Shown: one piece after another, positions 1-6,305 of the stretch
Layout: every line of letters starts with the position of its first letter
Numbering within the stretch: the first letter of the stretch is position 1
Source: Alphaproteobacteria bacterium
GTDB lineage: Bacteria; Pseudomonadota; Alphaproteobacteria; Paracaedibacterales; CAITNM01
Assembly: GCA_947499175.1 (NCBI GenBank)
Contig: CANMNU010000042.1
Span: 1 to 10,441 of the forward strand
DNA: 10,441 nucleotides
Direction: 5' to 3'
The notes under the pieces: generated by a model
The model's input: the letters and a program-made list of their open reading frames with translations, nothing else
Databases searched by the model: none
Told to the model about the DNA's origin: nothing
Translations under genes and position numbers: made by a program

Positions 1-1389
1 AAAAGCCTAATGCCACACCCAGCTTTTGTTAAAAAGCTTAAAACTGATGCTGCTAGTGAATTTTTTCAATTTGGTTATGTGCCTGAAAACACTTGCATAT
101 TTGAAGGGTTGCAAAAAGTTAAACCCGGAACGATGGTGCATTTAAAGGCAAATGGAGAATATGAAACTAACGCTTATTGGGATATTGCATCTGAAATTAG
201 TAGCGCTAAACATTTACAGTCTGATAAAACTGATGCTATGTGGATTGAAGCAACCCACGACCTATTAAAAGATGCTGTAAAACGCCGTTGCCAAGCAGAT
301 GTTCCGCTGGGGGCATTTCTTTCTGGCGGTATTGATAGTTCTTTAGTCGTTGCGCTAATGCAGTCTCAATCAGTTGAGCGTATAAAAACTTTTTCAATTG
401 GGTTTGATATTCCAGATTACAATGAGGCCCCTTTTGCCAAAGCTATTGCTAGCCATTTAGGCACTGATCATCATGAACTTTATTTGTCATCGAAAGATGC
501 GCAAGCAGTGATTCCGCAACTTGCCACTATATACGACGAACCATTTGCTGATGTTTCACAAATTCCAACTTACTTAGTATCTAAAATGGCAAGAGAGCAT
601 GTAACCGTAAGCCTTTCAGGCGATGGTGGAGACGAGCTTTTTTGTGGTTATAATCGTTACACTTTTGGCCAAAAACTGTGGAAAATTAAAAATTCTTTGC
701 CTATTTTTATGCAAAAAATGTTGCCTGGTTTAAGGTACGTGCCACAAGGAATATGGCAAGTTTTAGAAAAACTACCAGGTTTGCCTAAGCAATTGTCTGA
801 TAAAGTCGAAAGAGGTATTCGATTATTTGAAAGTAAAGATCTAGGTGATTGTTACCGCATGTTGGTTAACCACTGGGAGATTGGAAAAAGGCATAATTTT
901 CCTGCGCATGGTGATTTGAAAGATAGTATTGAAAACTTTCAATATTGGGATATGTTAACATATCTCCCTGGCGATATTTTGACTAAGGTTGATAGGGCTA
1001 GCATGGCGGTAAGTCTTGAAGCTCGAGTTCCTTTACTTGATCACCGTTTGGTTTCCTTGGCTTGGCAATTGCCGCAGCATTTAAAATTACGTAATGGCAC
1101 AGGAAAATGGATTTTGAGAGAAATTTTAAAAACATACGTTCCCAATGTATTATTTGATCGACCGAAAATGGGGTTTGGAGTTCCAATTGATACCTGGCTT
1201 CGCACAGATTTAAAAGATTGGGCTTATGATTTGCTTTACAAAACGCCACTAGATGAGTTTGGCATAGACAGTCAAACCATTGATCTTGTTTGGAATAATC
1301 ATCAAAAAAAGTCACATAATAACCAATATAAGCTTTGGTGCTTGTTAATGTTTCAGCAATGGCGCAATCAATATGAACTCACACACTAA
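1..1389 (+). CDS. asnB: Asparagine synthase (glutamine-hydrolysing), 5' end missing
   Basis: This family converts aspartate to asparagine with ATP, using ammonia released from glutamine by an N-terminal amidotransferase domain. The frame is open to the left edge. The first Met (position 10) falls inside the end of the glutaminase domain (FGYVPENTCIFEGLQKVKPG), so it is not the start; the catalytic MCGI terminus lies outside the window. Family members are about 600 residues and about 460 are visible. Counting from Met at 10, the synthetase domain shows the ATP pyrophosphatase loop SGGIDSS (105-111), the SGDGGDELFCGY motif (203-214), and LEARVPLLDHR, which is typical near the active site. The gene ends 77 bases before petA and is functionally unrelated to it. 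Paralogues that amidate sugars in surface-polysaccharide loci look similar, so a role other than free asparagine synthesis is possible. The family call is secure. Confidence 0.9.
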   Translation, partial: KSLMPHPAFVKKLKTDAASEFFQFGYVPENTCIFEGLQKVKPGTMVHLKANGEYETNAYWDIASEISSAKHLQSDKTDAMWIEATHDLLKDAVKRRCQADVPLGAFLSGGIDSSLVVALMQSQSVERIKTFSIGFDIPDYNEAPFAKAIASHLGTDHHELYLSSKDAQAVIPQLATIYDEPFADVSQIPTYLVSKMAREHVTVSLSGDGGDELFCGYNRYTFGQKLWKIKNSLPIFMQKMLPGLRYVPQGIWQVLEKLPGLPKQLSDKVERGIRLFESKDLGDCYRMLVNHWEIGKRHNFPAHGDLKDSIENFQYWDMLTYLPGDILTKVDRASMAVSLEARVPLLDHRLVSLAWQLPQHLKLRNGTGKWILREILKTYVPNVLFDRPKMGFGVPIDTWLRTDLKDWAYDLLYKTPLDEFGIDSQTIDLVWNNHQKKSHNNQYKLWCLLMFQQWRNQYELTH

Positions 1390-1420
1390 CTATTGAATAG
1401 GTTGATTTATCTGGTTTTTT

Positions 1421-1449
1421 TTGGGAAAATGCCACAGGCCTCATATTAA
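1421..1449 (+). promoter_or_regulatory. Possible promoter of petABC
   Basis: TTGGGA (1421-1426), a 17-base spacer and TATTAA (1444-1449) make a weak sigma70-like pair in the asnB-petA gap. Transcription would begin about 10 bases before the petA ATG. No Shine-Dalgarno sequence precedes that ATG; the bases just upstream are pyrimidine-rich (CCTCCC). Matches of this quality are common by chance in AT-rich DNA. Confidence 0.25.
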
Positions 1450-1466
1450 TTATACAAACCTCCCTT

Positions 1467-2021
1467 ATGGACGACACCCCCCCATCTAATGATCAAGATG
1501 TTTACTGTAACCAAAGTCGACGTGATTTTTTAAAATTAAGCGCTACTTCAGTTGGTGTAATTGGGGTATGTGCTGCTGCTTGGCCATTTGTGAATAGCAT
1601 GAATCCTGCTGCGGATGTTATGGCCATTGCAAGTGTTGAAGTTGATATTTCAAAATTACAAACAGGCCAAAGCTTAACCGTTATGTGGCGTGGCAAACCA
1701 ATATTTATTAAACGTCGTAGCGCAGAAGAAATTAAAGCCGCCCAAACAGTCCCGCTTAAATCACTACCTGACCCACAAACTGATCAAGAACGTTTTGGAA
1801 AAAATCCTGAATGGCTGGTCGTAATTGGTATCTGTACCCATTTAGGGTGTGTACCTACTGAAAGAAAAAACATGGCTCCAGCTGAAAATGGCTGGCTATG
1901 CGCCTGTCATGGTTCCCGTTATGATACATCTGGTCGCATTGTTGAAGGGCCAGCACCTCGCAACCTTGATATACCTGTCTACGAATTCTTAAATAACAAT
2001 ACCGTTCTAAAAATTGGATAA
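1467..2021 (+). CDS. petA: Ubiquinol-cytochrome c reductase, Rieske iron-sulfur subunit
   Basis: This 184-residue protein is the Rieske [2Fe-2S] subunit of complex III, taking the first electron from ubiquinol at the Qo site and passing it to cytochrome c1. A twin-arginine motif SRRDFLKL (17-24) precedes a hydrophobic anchor (about 26-43), as expected for a Tat-exported subunit that keeps its anchor. Cluster box 1 is CTHLGC (123-128) and box 2 is CACHGS (145-150). The expected ligands are C123, H125, C145 and H148, with C128-C147 as the disulfide. The GPAP loop is at 161-164. Box 2 has Ala where Pro is usual (CPCHGS). The start codon is followed by a seven-C run (1477-1483), a possible slippage site. 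The gene leads petABC, with petB six bases downstream. Confidence 0.96.
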   Translation: MDDTPPSNDQDVYCNQSRRDFLKLSATSVGVIGVCAAAWPFVNSMNPAADVMAIASVEVDISKLQTGQSLTVMWRGKPIFIKRRSAEEIKAAQTVPLKSLPDPQTDQERFGKNPEWLVVIGICTHLGCVPTERKNMAPAENGWLCACHGSRYDTSGRIVEGPAPRNLDIPVYEFLNNNTVLKIG

Positions 2022-2027
2022 AAATTT

Positions 2028-3194
2028 ATGAAAATACTTGAGTGGATTGATTATCGTCTACCCGTTATCACCTTATTTCGCAAAGAATTAAAAGATTACC
2101 CAACCCCTAAAAATTTAAATTACCTATGGAATTTTGGCTCTCTCGCTGGAATAACCTTGGTGATTATGATTTTAAGCGGAATTTTTTTGGCCATGCATTA
2201 TGTGCCTCATGTTGATAAAGCTTTTGACAGCGTTGAACGCATTATGCGCGAAGTCAACAGCGGTTGGTTAATTCGCTATATTCACATGAATGGTGCCTCA
2301 ATGTTTTTCATTGTTGTCTATCTGCACATTTTTCGCGGCCTATACTATGGTTCTTATAAAAATCCCAGAGAATTATTATGGATTTTAGGAGTCGTAATTT
2401 TACTATTGATGATGGCTACAGCATTCATGGGTTACGTACTTCCTTGGGGACAAATGAGTTTTTGGGGAGCAACCGTTATCACTAACTTATTTTCTGCTTT
2501 TCCCATGGGAGAAAGTATAGTGCAATGGCTATGGGGTGGTTTTTCCGTAGATAACCCAACTCTTAATCGTTTTTTTGCACTGCATTATCTGTTGCCATTT
2601 ATGATTGTTGGAGTAGTGCTTTTACACATGGTTAGCTTGCATCAATTTGGTTCAAATAATCCCACCGGGCTTGATGCTAAAAAGAAAGATAAAATTCCAT
2701 TTCACCCCTATTACACTATTAAAGACCTATTCGGTCTTGGGGTATTTTTAACAATTTATGCATTTTTTGTATTTTTTGCCCCTAACTTTTTTGGTGAACC
2801 AGATAATTATATCCAAGCCAATCCATTGGTTACGCCACCACATATTGTCCCAGAATGGTATTTTTTGCCATTTTATGCAATTTTGCGCTCAGTTCCTAGT
2901 AAGTTAGGTGGGGTACTTGCCATGTTTGGTGCGGTGATTACTCTTGCCGTAATTCCATGGCTTGATACACACCCAATTCGCAGCGGGCGTTATCGCCCAA
3001 TTTTTAAAAAGCTATTTTGGGTAATGGCCATTAATGCATTGGTCCTTGGTTGGGTCGGTGCCAAACCACCTGAGGGTTTGTATTTATGGATGGGAAGAAT
3101 TGCAACTGCCTATTACTTTGTACATTTTTTGGTGTTTTATCCATTATTAAGCAAATATGAAAAATCTAAAAATGTGCCTGAGGAAATTTCATGA
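2028..3194 (+). CDS. petB: Ubiquinol-cytochrome c reductase, cytochrome b subunit
   Basis: This 388-residue integral membrane protein carries both b hemes and the Qo and Qi quinone sites of complex III. The heme ligands fit H86/H100 and H186/H200, each pair 14 residues apart as in mitochondrial and proteobacterial cytochrome b. The Qo signature PEWY is at 275-278 within PEWYFLPFYAILR, and the GYVLPWGQMSFWGATVITN segment (135-153) is characteristic. The length and hydrophobic pattern fit the usual eight-helix, full-length protein rather than split b6/subunit IV. It starts six bases after petA without a clear ribosome-binding site and overlaps petC by four bases (ATGA), indicating one transcript and coupled translation. 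Alphaproteobacterial papers often call it fbcB or cytB. Confidence 0.98.
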   Translation: MKILEWIDYRLPVITLFRKELKDYPTPKNLNYLWNFGSLAGITLVIMILSGIFLAMHYVPHVDKAFDSVERIMREVNSGWLIRYIHMNGASMFFIVVYLHIFRGLYYGSYKNPRELLWILGVVILLLMMATAFMGYVLPWGQMSFWGATVITNLFSAFPMGESIVQWLWGGFSVDNPTLNRFFALHYLLPFMIVGVVLLHMVSLHQFGSNNPTGLDAKKKDKIPFHPYYTIKDLFGLGVFLTIYAFFVFFAPNFFGEPDNYIQANPLVTPPHIVPEWYFLPFYAILRSVPSKLGGVLAMFGAVITLAVIPWLDTHPIRSGRYRPIFKKLFWVMAINALVLGWVGAKPPEGLYLWMGRIATAYYFVHFLVFYPLLSKYEKSKNVPEEIS

Positions 3195-3931
3195 AAAAAT
3201 TTTTACTAGCAATTTCCCTGTTTACCGCAATCTCAGCCGAAAACCAAATCGTGCCACCAAAGCAAGACTGGAGCTTTGCTAAACCAAATGGTACCTTTGA
3301 CCGCGCAGCATTACAAAGGGGTTTCCAAGTTTATAAAGAAGTATGCTCAGCTTGCCACAGCATTAAGTTAATATCCTTTCGCCACCTAAAAGCCATGGGG
3401 CTAACTGAATCCGAAGTTAAAGCTTTGGCTGCGCAGTATCAAATTAAAGATGGCCCAAATGATGAAGGTGAAATGTTTGAACGTCCAGGCCGTCCATCAG
3501 ATTATATTCCAGGACCGTACCTAAATGAAAAACAAGCTCGTGCCGCAAATAATGGTTCATTACCACCAGACCAATCATTAATGGTTAAGGCTCGCCTTTA
3601 CGGAGCTGATTACGTGTACGCTTTACTAACCGGTTATGAAAAAGTGCCGGATAATTTCAAATTGAACCCAGGGCAATACTACAATGAATATTTCCCAGGT
3701 CACGCCATTTCAATGGCGCCACCACTTAGTGAAGGACTTGTTAAATATAACGATTCTACTAAACCAACTGTTGAACAAATGGCTTATGACGTAAGCACAT
3801 TTCTTGCCTGGGCAAGTGAACCTGAAATGGAAGACCGCAAACGTTTAGGCATTAAAGTTTTACTGTATTTATTACTTATGACTGGGTTGTTTTATGCTAC
3901 TATGCGCCGTATTTGGCAGGGTATTAAATAA
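3191..3931 (+). CDS. petC: Ubiquinol-cytochrome c reductase, cytochrome c1 subunit
   Basis: This 246-residue protein is the heme c subunit of complex III; it receives electrons from the Rieske protein and reduces soluble or membrane cytochrome c. It has a Sec-type signal peptide (about 1-16, MKKFLLAISLFTAISA), the heme attachment motif CSACH (C52, C55, H56) and the probable axial Met175 in HAISMAPPL. A C-terminal membrane anchor (about 221-237) precedes a basic cytoplasmic tail (RRIWQGIK). It is free-standing, not fused to cytochrome b. Its ATG overlaps the petB stop, and a good Shine-Dalgarno sequence (GAGGAAA, 3180-3186) lies just upstream inside petB. It is the last gene of the operon and converges on nuoB, with a 59-base gap lacking a strong terminator. 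Confidence 0.97.
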   Translation: MKKFLLAISLFTAISAENQIVPPKQDWSFAKPNGTFDRAALQRGFQVYKEVCSACHSIKLISFRHLKAMGLTESEVKALAAQYQIKDGPNDEGEMFERPGRPSDYIPGPYLNEKQARAANNGSLPPDQSLMVKARLYGADYVYALLTGYEKVPDNFKLNPGQYYNEYFPGHAISMAPPLSEGLVKYNDSTKPTVEQMAYDVSTFLAWASEPEMEDRKRLGIKVLLYLLLMTGLFYATMRRIWQGIK

Positions 3932-3990
3932 TATATTTCTAATCTTAAAATAATCAAGGTTAAATGGCCTTTTAAGCGTCAACTACTAGT

Positions 3991-4533
3991 CTAGATAATT
4001 TTACCGGTAATTTTTTGCTGCAAAAGCATAATACCGTAAACCAGGGCTTCTGCAGTTGGCGGACAACCCGGTACATAAACATCTACCGGAACAATTCGGT
4101 CACAACCGCGCGTTACCGAGTAAGAATAGTGATAATAGCCACCACCATTAGCACAACTACCCATGGAAATAACCCAACGCGGCTCAGGCATTTGGTCATA
4201 GACTCTACGCAAAGCTGGTGCCATTTTATTGGTTAAGGTACCTGCCACAATCATCACATCCGACTGCCTAGGACTAGGGCGAAAAACCAAACCAAAACGA
4301 TCAAGGTCATAACGACTTGCTGCACTATGCATCATTTCTACAGCACAGCATGCTAAACCAAAGGTCATTGGCCACAAAGAACTGCTTTGGGCCCAAGCCG
4401 CAACTTGGTCAAGTTTAGTTAAAATGTAACCTTTATCAGAAATTTCTTGATTAATAGCTTGGAATAGTCCATTTTCGTCTTGCAAATGTTGCGGTAATTT
4501 TACTTTTAGATCTTCAATTTTTGCTGTTGTCAT
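3991..4533 (-). CDS. nuoB: NADH-quinone oxidoreductase subunit B
   Basis: NuoB (PSST homologue) holds iron-sulfur cluster N2, which hands electrons to ubiquinone at the junction of the peripheral and membrane arms of complex I. With the ATG at 4533 the protein has 180 residues, normal for the family. Cluster ligands are the tandem pair C62-C63 in GLACCAVEMM, C127 in SMGSCANGGG and C157 in VPGCPPTAEAL. An in-frame TTG at 4545 would add four residues and overlap nuoA. The ATG, two bases past the nuoA stop and preceded by GGCGG, is the better start. nuoA lies immediately upstream. No nuoC follows: the gene runs tail to tail into petC, so the remaining complex I genes must be elsewhere. Confidence 0.96.
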   Translation of the reverse strand: MTTAKIEDLKVKLPQHLQDENGLFQAINQEISDKGYILTKLDQVAAWAQSSSLWPMTFGLACCAVEMMHSAASRYDLDRFGLVFRPSPRQSDVMIVAGTLTNKMAPALRRVYDQMPEPRWVISMGSCANGGGYYHYSYSVTRGCDRIVPVDVYVPGCPPTAEALVYGIMLLQQKITGKII

Positions 4534-4535
4534 AT

Positions 4536-4907
4536 TTACCGCCAATCAAGGGCACCTTTACGCCATTCATATACAAAACCAACGGTAAGCGTACTTAAAA
4601 AAATCATCATTGAGCAAAATCCTGGCCAACCAATCATATCTAGCGATATTGCCCATGGAAATAAAAATGCAATTTCTAAATCAAAAACAATAAATAAAAT
4701 TGCTACCAAATAAAACTGTACATTAAATTGCAAACGAGCATTTTGCATCGGTGCATCAAAAGCATCAAACCCACATTCATAAGGAGCTTGTTTTTGCGAA
4801 TAAGGCCGTTGCTTACCACGTAACCATGAAAGCCCCAAGAATAAAGTGGCAAAGCCAAATGCTACAGCTAAAAAAACAAGTATCGAAAAATAAGCTTCTA
4901 GTAACAT
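4536..4907 (-). CDS. nuoA: NADH-quinone oxidoreductase subunit A
   Basis: NuoA (ND3 homologue) is a small three-helix membrane subunit of complex I, near the quinone cavity. The 123-residue protein has membrane segments at about 6-28, 63-86 and 95-114. Between the first two is the conserved loop with ECG (44-46), whose Cys corresponds to the ND3 loop cysteine involved in the active/deactive transition in mitochondria. The FDLE motif (75-78) in the second helix is typical. The length is normal. It is the first gene of a two-gene transcript with nuoB, which starts two bases after its stop. A perfect TATAAT lies only six bases before its start codon, leaving almost no room for a leader. Confidence 0.96.
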   Translation of the reverse strand: MLLEAYFSILVFLAVAFGFATLFLGLSWLRGKQRPYSQKQAPYECGFDAFDAPMQNARLQFNVQFYLVAILFIVFDLEIAFLFPWAISLDMIGWPGFCSMMIFLSTLTVGFVYEWRKGALDWR

Positions 4908-4913
4908 ATATAA

Positions 4914-4942
4914 ATTATAAGCCCTACATTGACTTTATTCTA
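4914..4942 (-). promoter_or_regulatory. Candidate nuoAB promoter, possibly leaderless
   Basis: Read on the minus strand, a perfect TATAAT occupies 4919-4914. At a 17-base spacing the -35 region is TAGAAT (4942-4937), a weak match. Initiation 6-7 bases past the -10 would fall on or beside the nuoA ATG at 4907, suggesting a leaderless transcript. No Shine-Dalgarno sequence precedes that ATG, which fits. Confidence 0.4.
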
Positions 4943-4967
4943 CACTAACCAAGAATAATTGCTAGCT
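4936..4967 (+). repeat. Direct repeat flanking the Tgl-like gene, copy 1
   Basis: This segment matches 6211-6241 in the same orientation. The best part is AACCAAG, then A (G in the other copy), then ATAATTGCTAGCT: 20 of 21 bases identical at 4947-4967 and 6221-6241. With one gap the match extends left through TATT(C/T)TAC, giving about 27 of 32 identities. The two copies bracket the orphan gene at 5179-6129 and lie in the nuoA and sdhC upstream regions. Confidence 0.75.
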
Positions 4968-5123
4968 TTGCGGGGACTACCTGCCCCAGAAAAAGTCTCT
5001 ACTATACCAACAGCCGATTATATACCCCAGGAAGTATTAAAGAGCCTGGAATTTTTAGAAAATCCAAAAATGTGCACCGAAAATCTTTTAAAATATGCAA
5101 CCAGTTGTTCCATAAACCGTTGA
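4959..5123 (+). other. Short open frame, possible gene remnant or small protein
   Basis: From a TTG at 4959, 54 codons stay open to the TGA at 5121-5123. The product contains the stretches EKVSTIPTADYIPQEVLKSL and ENPKMCTENLLKYATS, with ordinary-looking amphipathic composition. There is no ATG near the 5' end and no Shine-Dalgarno sequence. The stop codon lies inside the TTGACA box assigned to the downstream gene. I recognise no family. It may be the decayed tail of a gene carried in with the insert, a small protein, or chance. Confidence 0.2.
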
Positions 5124-5150
5124 CATTATTTGAAAAATTATGTATGTAAT
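5120..5150 (+). promoter_or_regulatory. Candidate promoter of the Tgl-like gene
   Basis: A perfect -35 TTGACA (5120-5125) is followed by TATGTAAT (5143-5150). That gives either TATGTA at 17 bases or the better -10 TGTAAT at 19 bases. The leader would be about 20-30 bases. An AGAG (5168-5171) lies seven bases before the ATG at 5179 as a weak ribosome-binding site. The gene therefore appears to be transcribed independently of its neighbours. Confidence 0.5.
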
Positions 5151-5178
5151 ACTTTTAATTCGTTAATAGAGAAAATAT

Positions 5179-6129
5179 ATGTCTAAATTTAAATCAATAT
5201 TGATATTTAATTTGTGCATGAATTTGATTGCCACTATGTATGGCATGGAAAATCAACCAGATCTTGATCAAAAAAATTACAACGCTTATTGCGCAAAGAC
5301 TCTTTGTGATGTTTATCAAGCAATGAATGCAAACAACCAGTTTTCGGTAACACCGTCAACTGAATCAAAATATTGGGAGACCAAAACAATCCTTGGAAAA
5401 CCATTCTTTTGTAAGAAACCTAATGTTTCACTATCATACGCTATTAGAGATCTACACACACCAGAATCAAAAACACAGTTTGAGTGCTCAACTGCAATTT
5501 GTATTGGTGTGTGGAAAGTCTTGGCATCAGAAAATGTAGACAATTTTATTGCAGAGCTTGAGCAAAAATATAAGGATTTTTTCTTTCCTCTAATTCAATT
5601 AAGTGTTTTGTCAACTCTAGAACAATATGCAAATTATTGCGGGTTTGCCAAAAGAGATGATGTGTTTCATTCAGGCCCACATAAAGTAAACACAAAGGAA
5701 GAATGGGGGAAAATTACTTCATTCAAGAGCTGCCTTGATAAATTAGAACCACTTTTATCTCCAAATGAAGAAGTAGAGCAGCAAGAAGGATCTCTACCCT
5801 ATGAAACAGTGTTGGGGGGGAGTCTCTATCTGCCCAATGTAGACGGAGTAACTGGACCTGAAAAAGGAGAAAATCTTGTGTGTGTTACTGAAGGCTTGTA
5901 TTACGGCTTTGGTCCTTTATTCAAGGATGGCCCAAAAACGTTGGTTGAGATTGGACGAGCACTTGCGACCTCTGCAAACATACAGAAAAACGATGAAACT
6001 TTCTATGGCCGCACAATAATAGCTTATATGAAAGAAAATAAGATAAAGGCAAAAGAAGGGGTGCACCGACTTCAATATCTGATTATAAAAGAGGCGTGTC
6101 GCTATTTCAAAGTGCCACAAAAATTATAA
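5179..6129 (+). CDS. Predicted exported protein-glutamine gamma-glutamyltransferase (Bacillus Tgl-like)
   Basis: Tgl enzymes join Gln and Lys side chains (or deamidate Gln) through a Cys thioester; B. subtilis Tgl crosslinks spore-coat proteins. The 316-residue product, compared with my recollection of the Tgl sequence, shares YW (65-66; Tgl 81-82), AIRD (88-91), FECSTAI (101-107; Tgl FECATAI, catalytic C116 with E115 before it), GGSLY then GEN (213-232; Tgl E187 is in GEN), and a C-terminal YL....A.R..VP. AIRD-to-FEC spacing is identical. The dyad candidates are therefore C103 with E231 or E102. Unlike Tgl (about 245 residues) it has an N-terminal hydrophobic segment (about 6-22) resembling a Sec signal, and about 57 extra residues between Cys and Glu. 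It has ten cysteines and a G7 tract at codons 212-214. Flanking repeats suggest insertion. I give no symbol because the homologue is distant; substrate and enzymatic activity are unknown. Confidence 0.72.
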   Translation: MSKFKSILIFNLCMNLIATMYGMENQPDLDQKNYNAYCAKTLCDVYQAMNANNQFSVTPSTESKYWETKTILGKPFFCKKPNVSLSYAIRDLHTPESKTQFECSTAICIGVWKVLASENVDNFIAELEQKYKDFFFPLIQLSVLSTLEQYANYCGFAKRDDVFHSGPHKVNTKEEWGKITSFKSCLDKLEPLLSPNEEVEQQEGSLPYETVLGGSLYLPNVDGVTGPEKGENLVCVTEGLYYGFGPLFKDGPKTLVEIGRALATSANIQKNDETFYGRTIIAYMKENKIKAKEGVHRLQYLIIKEACRYFKVPQKL

Positions 6130-6154
6130 TGGTCCCAGGAAATTGGATCAAGTA

Positions 6155-6176
6155 GGAGGAGCCTTACAACTCCTCC
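6155..6176 (+). terminator. Hairpin after the Tgl-like gene, possible terminator
   Basis: GGAGGAG (6155-6161) and CTCCTCC (6170-6176) form a perfect seven-pair, GC-rich stem with an eight-base loop. Two further pairs are possible past a bulged C. It lies 25 bases after the stop codon, where a terminator would be expected, but no T-run follows, so intrinsic termination would be inefficient. The left arm contains AGGAGG (6154-6159), a perfect Shine-Dalgarno string that the stem would hide; no start codon lies at a usable distance. Confidence 0.35.
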
Positions 6177-6210
6177 CTATCACACGGCTGTGTTGCAAAA
6201 TAAACATCTA

Positions 6211-6241
6211 TATTTTACTCAACCAAGGATAATTGCTAGCT
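6211..6241 (+). repeat. Direct repeat flanking the Tgl-like gene, copy 2
   Basis: This is the second copy of the repeat at 4936-4967, in the same orientation, ending in the same ATAATTGCTAGCT. It lies 64 bases before the sdhC start, just upstream of the candidate sdhC promoter. Joining the two copies and removing what lies between would leave nuoA and sdhC divergent with a spacer of about 125 bases. Confidence 0.75.
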
Positions 6242-6249
6242 ACGAACAA

Positions 6250-6297
6250 TTGACAAATTTTGTAAAATTCAACAAGAATTAACCACTGATTTATTAT
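6250..6297 (+). promoter_or_regulatory. Candidate sdhCDAB promoter region
   Basis: A perfect TTGACA (6250-6255) is followed after 18 bases by AAGAAT (6274-6279). A second option is TCAACA (6269-6274), 17 bases, TATTAT (6292-6297), which would start transcription almost at the sdhC ATG (6306). No Shine-Dalgarno sequence precedes that ATG, which slightly favours the second, leaderless, option. The sequence alone does not decide between them. Confidence 0.4.
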
Positions 6298-6305
6298 TTA
6301 CAATT

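Noticed and set aside
998..1315. Antisense frame of 105 codons opposite the asparagine synthetase
   Set aside because: The plus-strand frame carries clear family motifs throughout; the antisense frame has none.
3932..3990. Possible bidirectional terminator between petC and nuoB
   Set aside because: Only a four- to five-pair AT-rich stem around AAGG...CCTT is present, too weak to call.
4543..4545. TTG start for nuoB, overlapping nuoA
   Set aside because: The ATG at 4533 lies two bases after the nuoA stop, has GGCGG upstream and gives a normal-length protein.
6186..6200. GGCTGTGTTGCAAAA resembles the terminal repeat of IS6-family insertion sequences
   Set aside because: No matching inverted end was found near 4968-5178 and no transposase is present. 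One partial 15-base resemblance recalled from memory is not enough.
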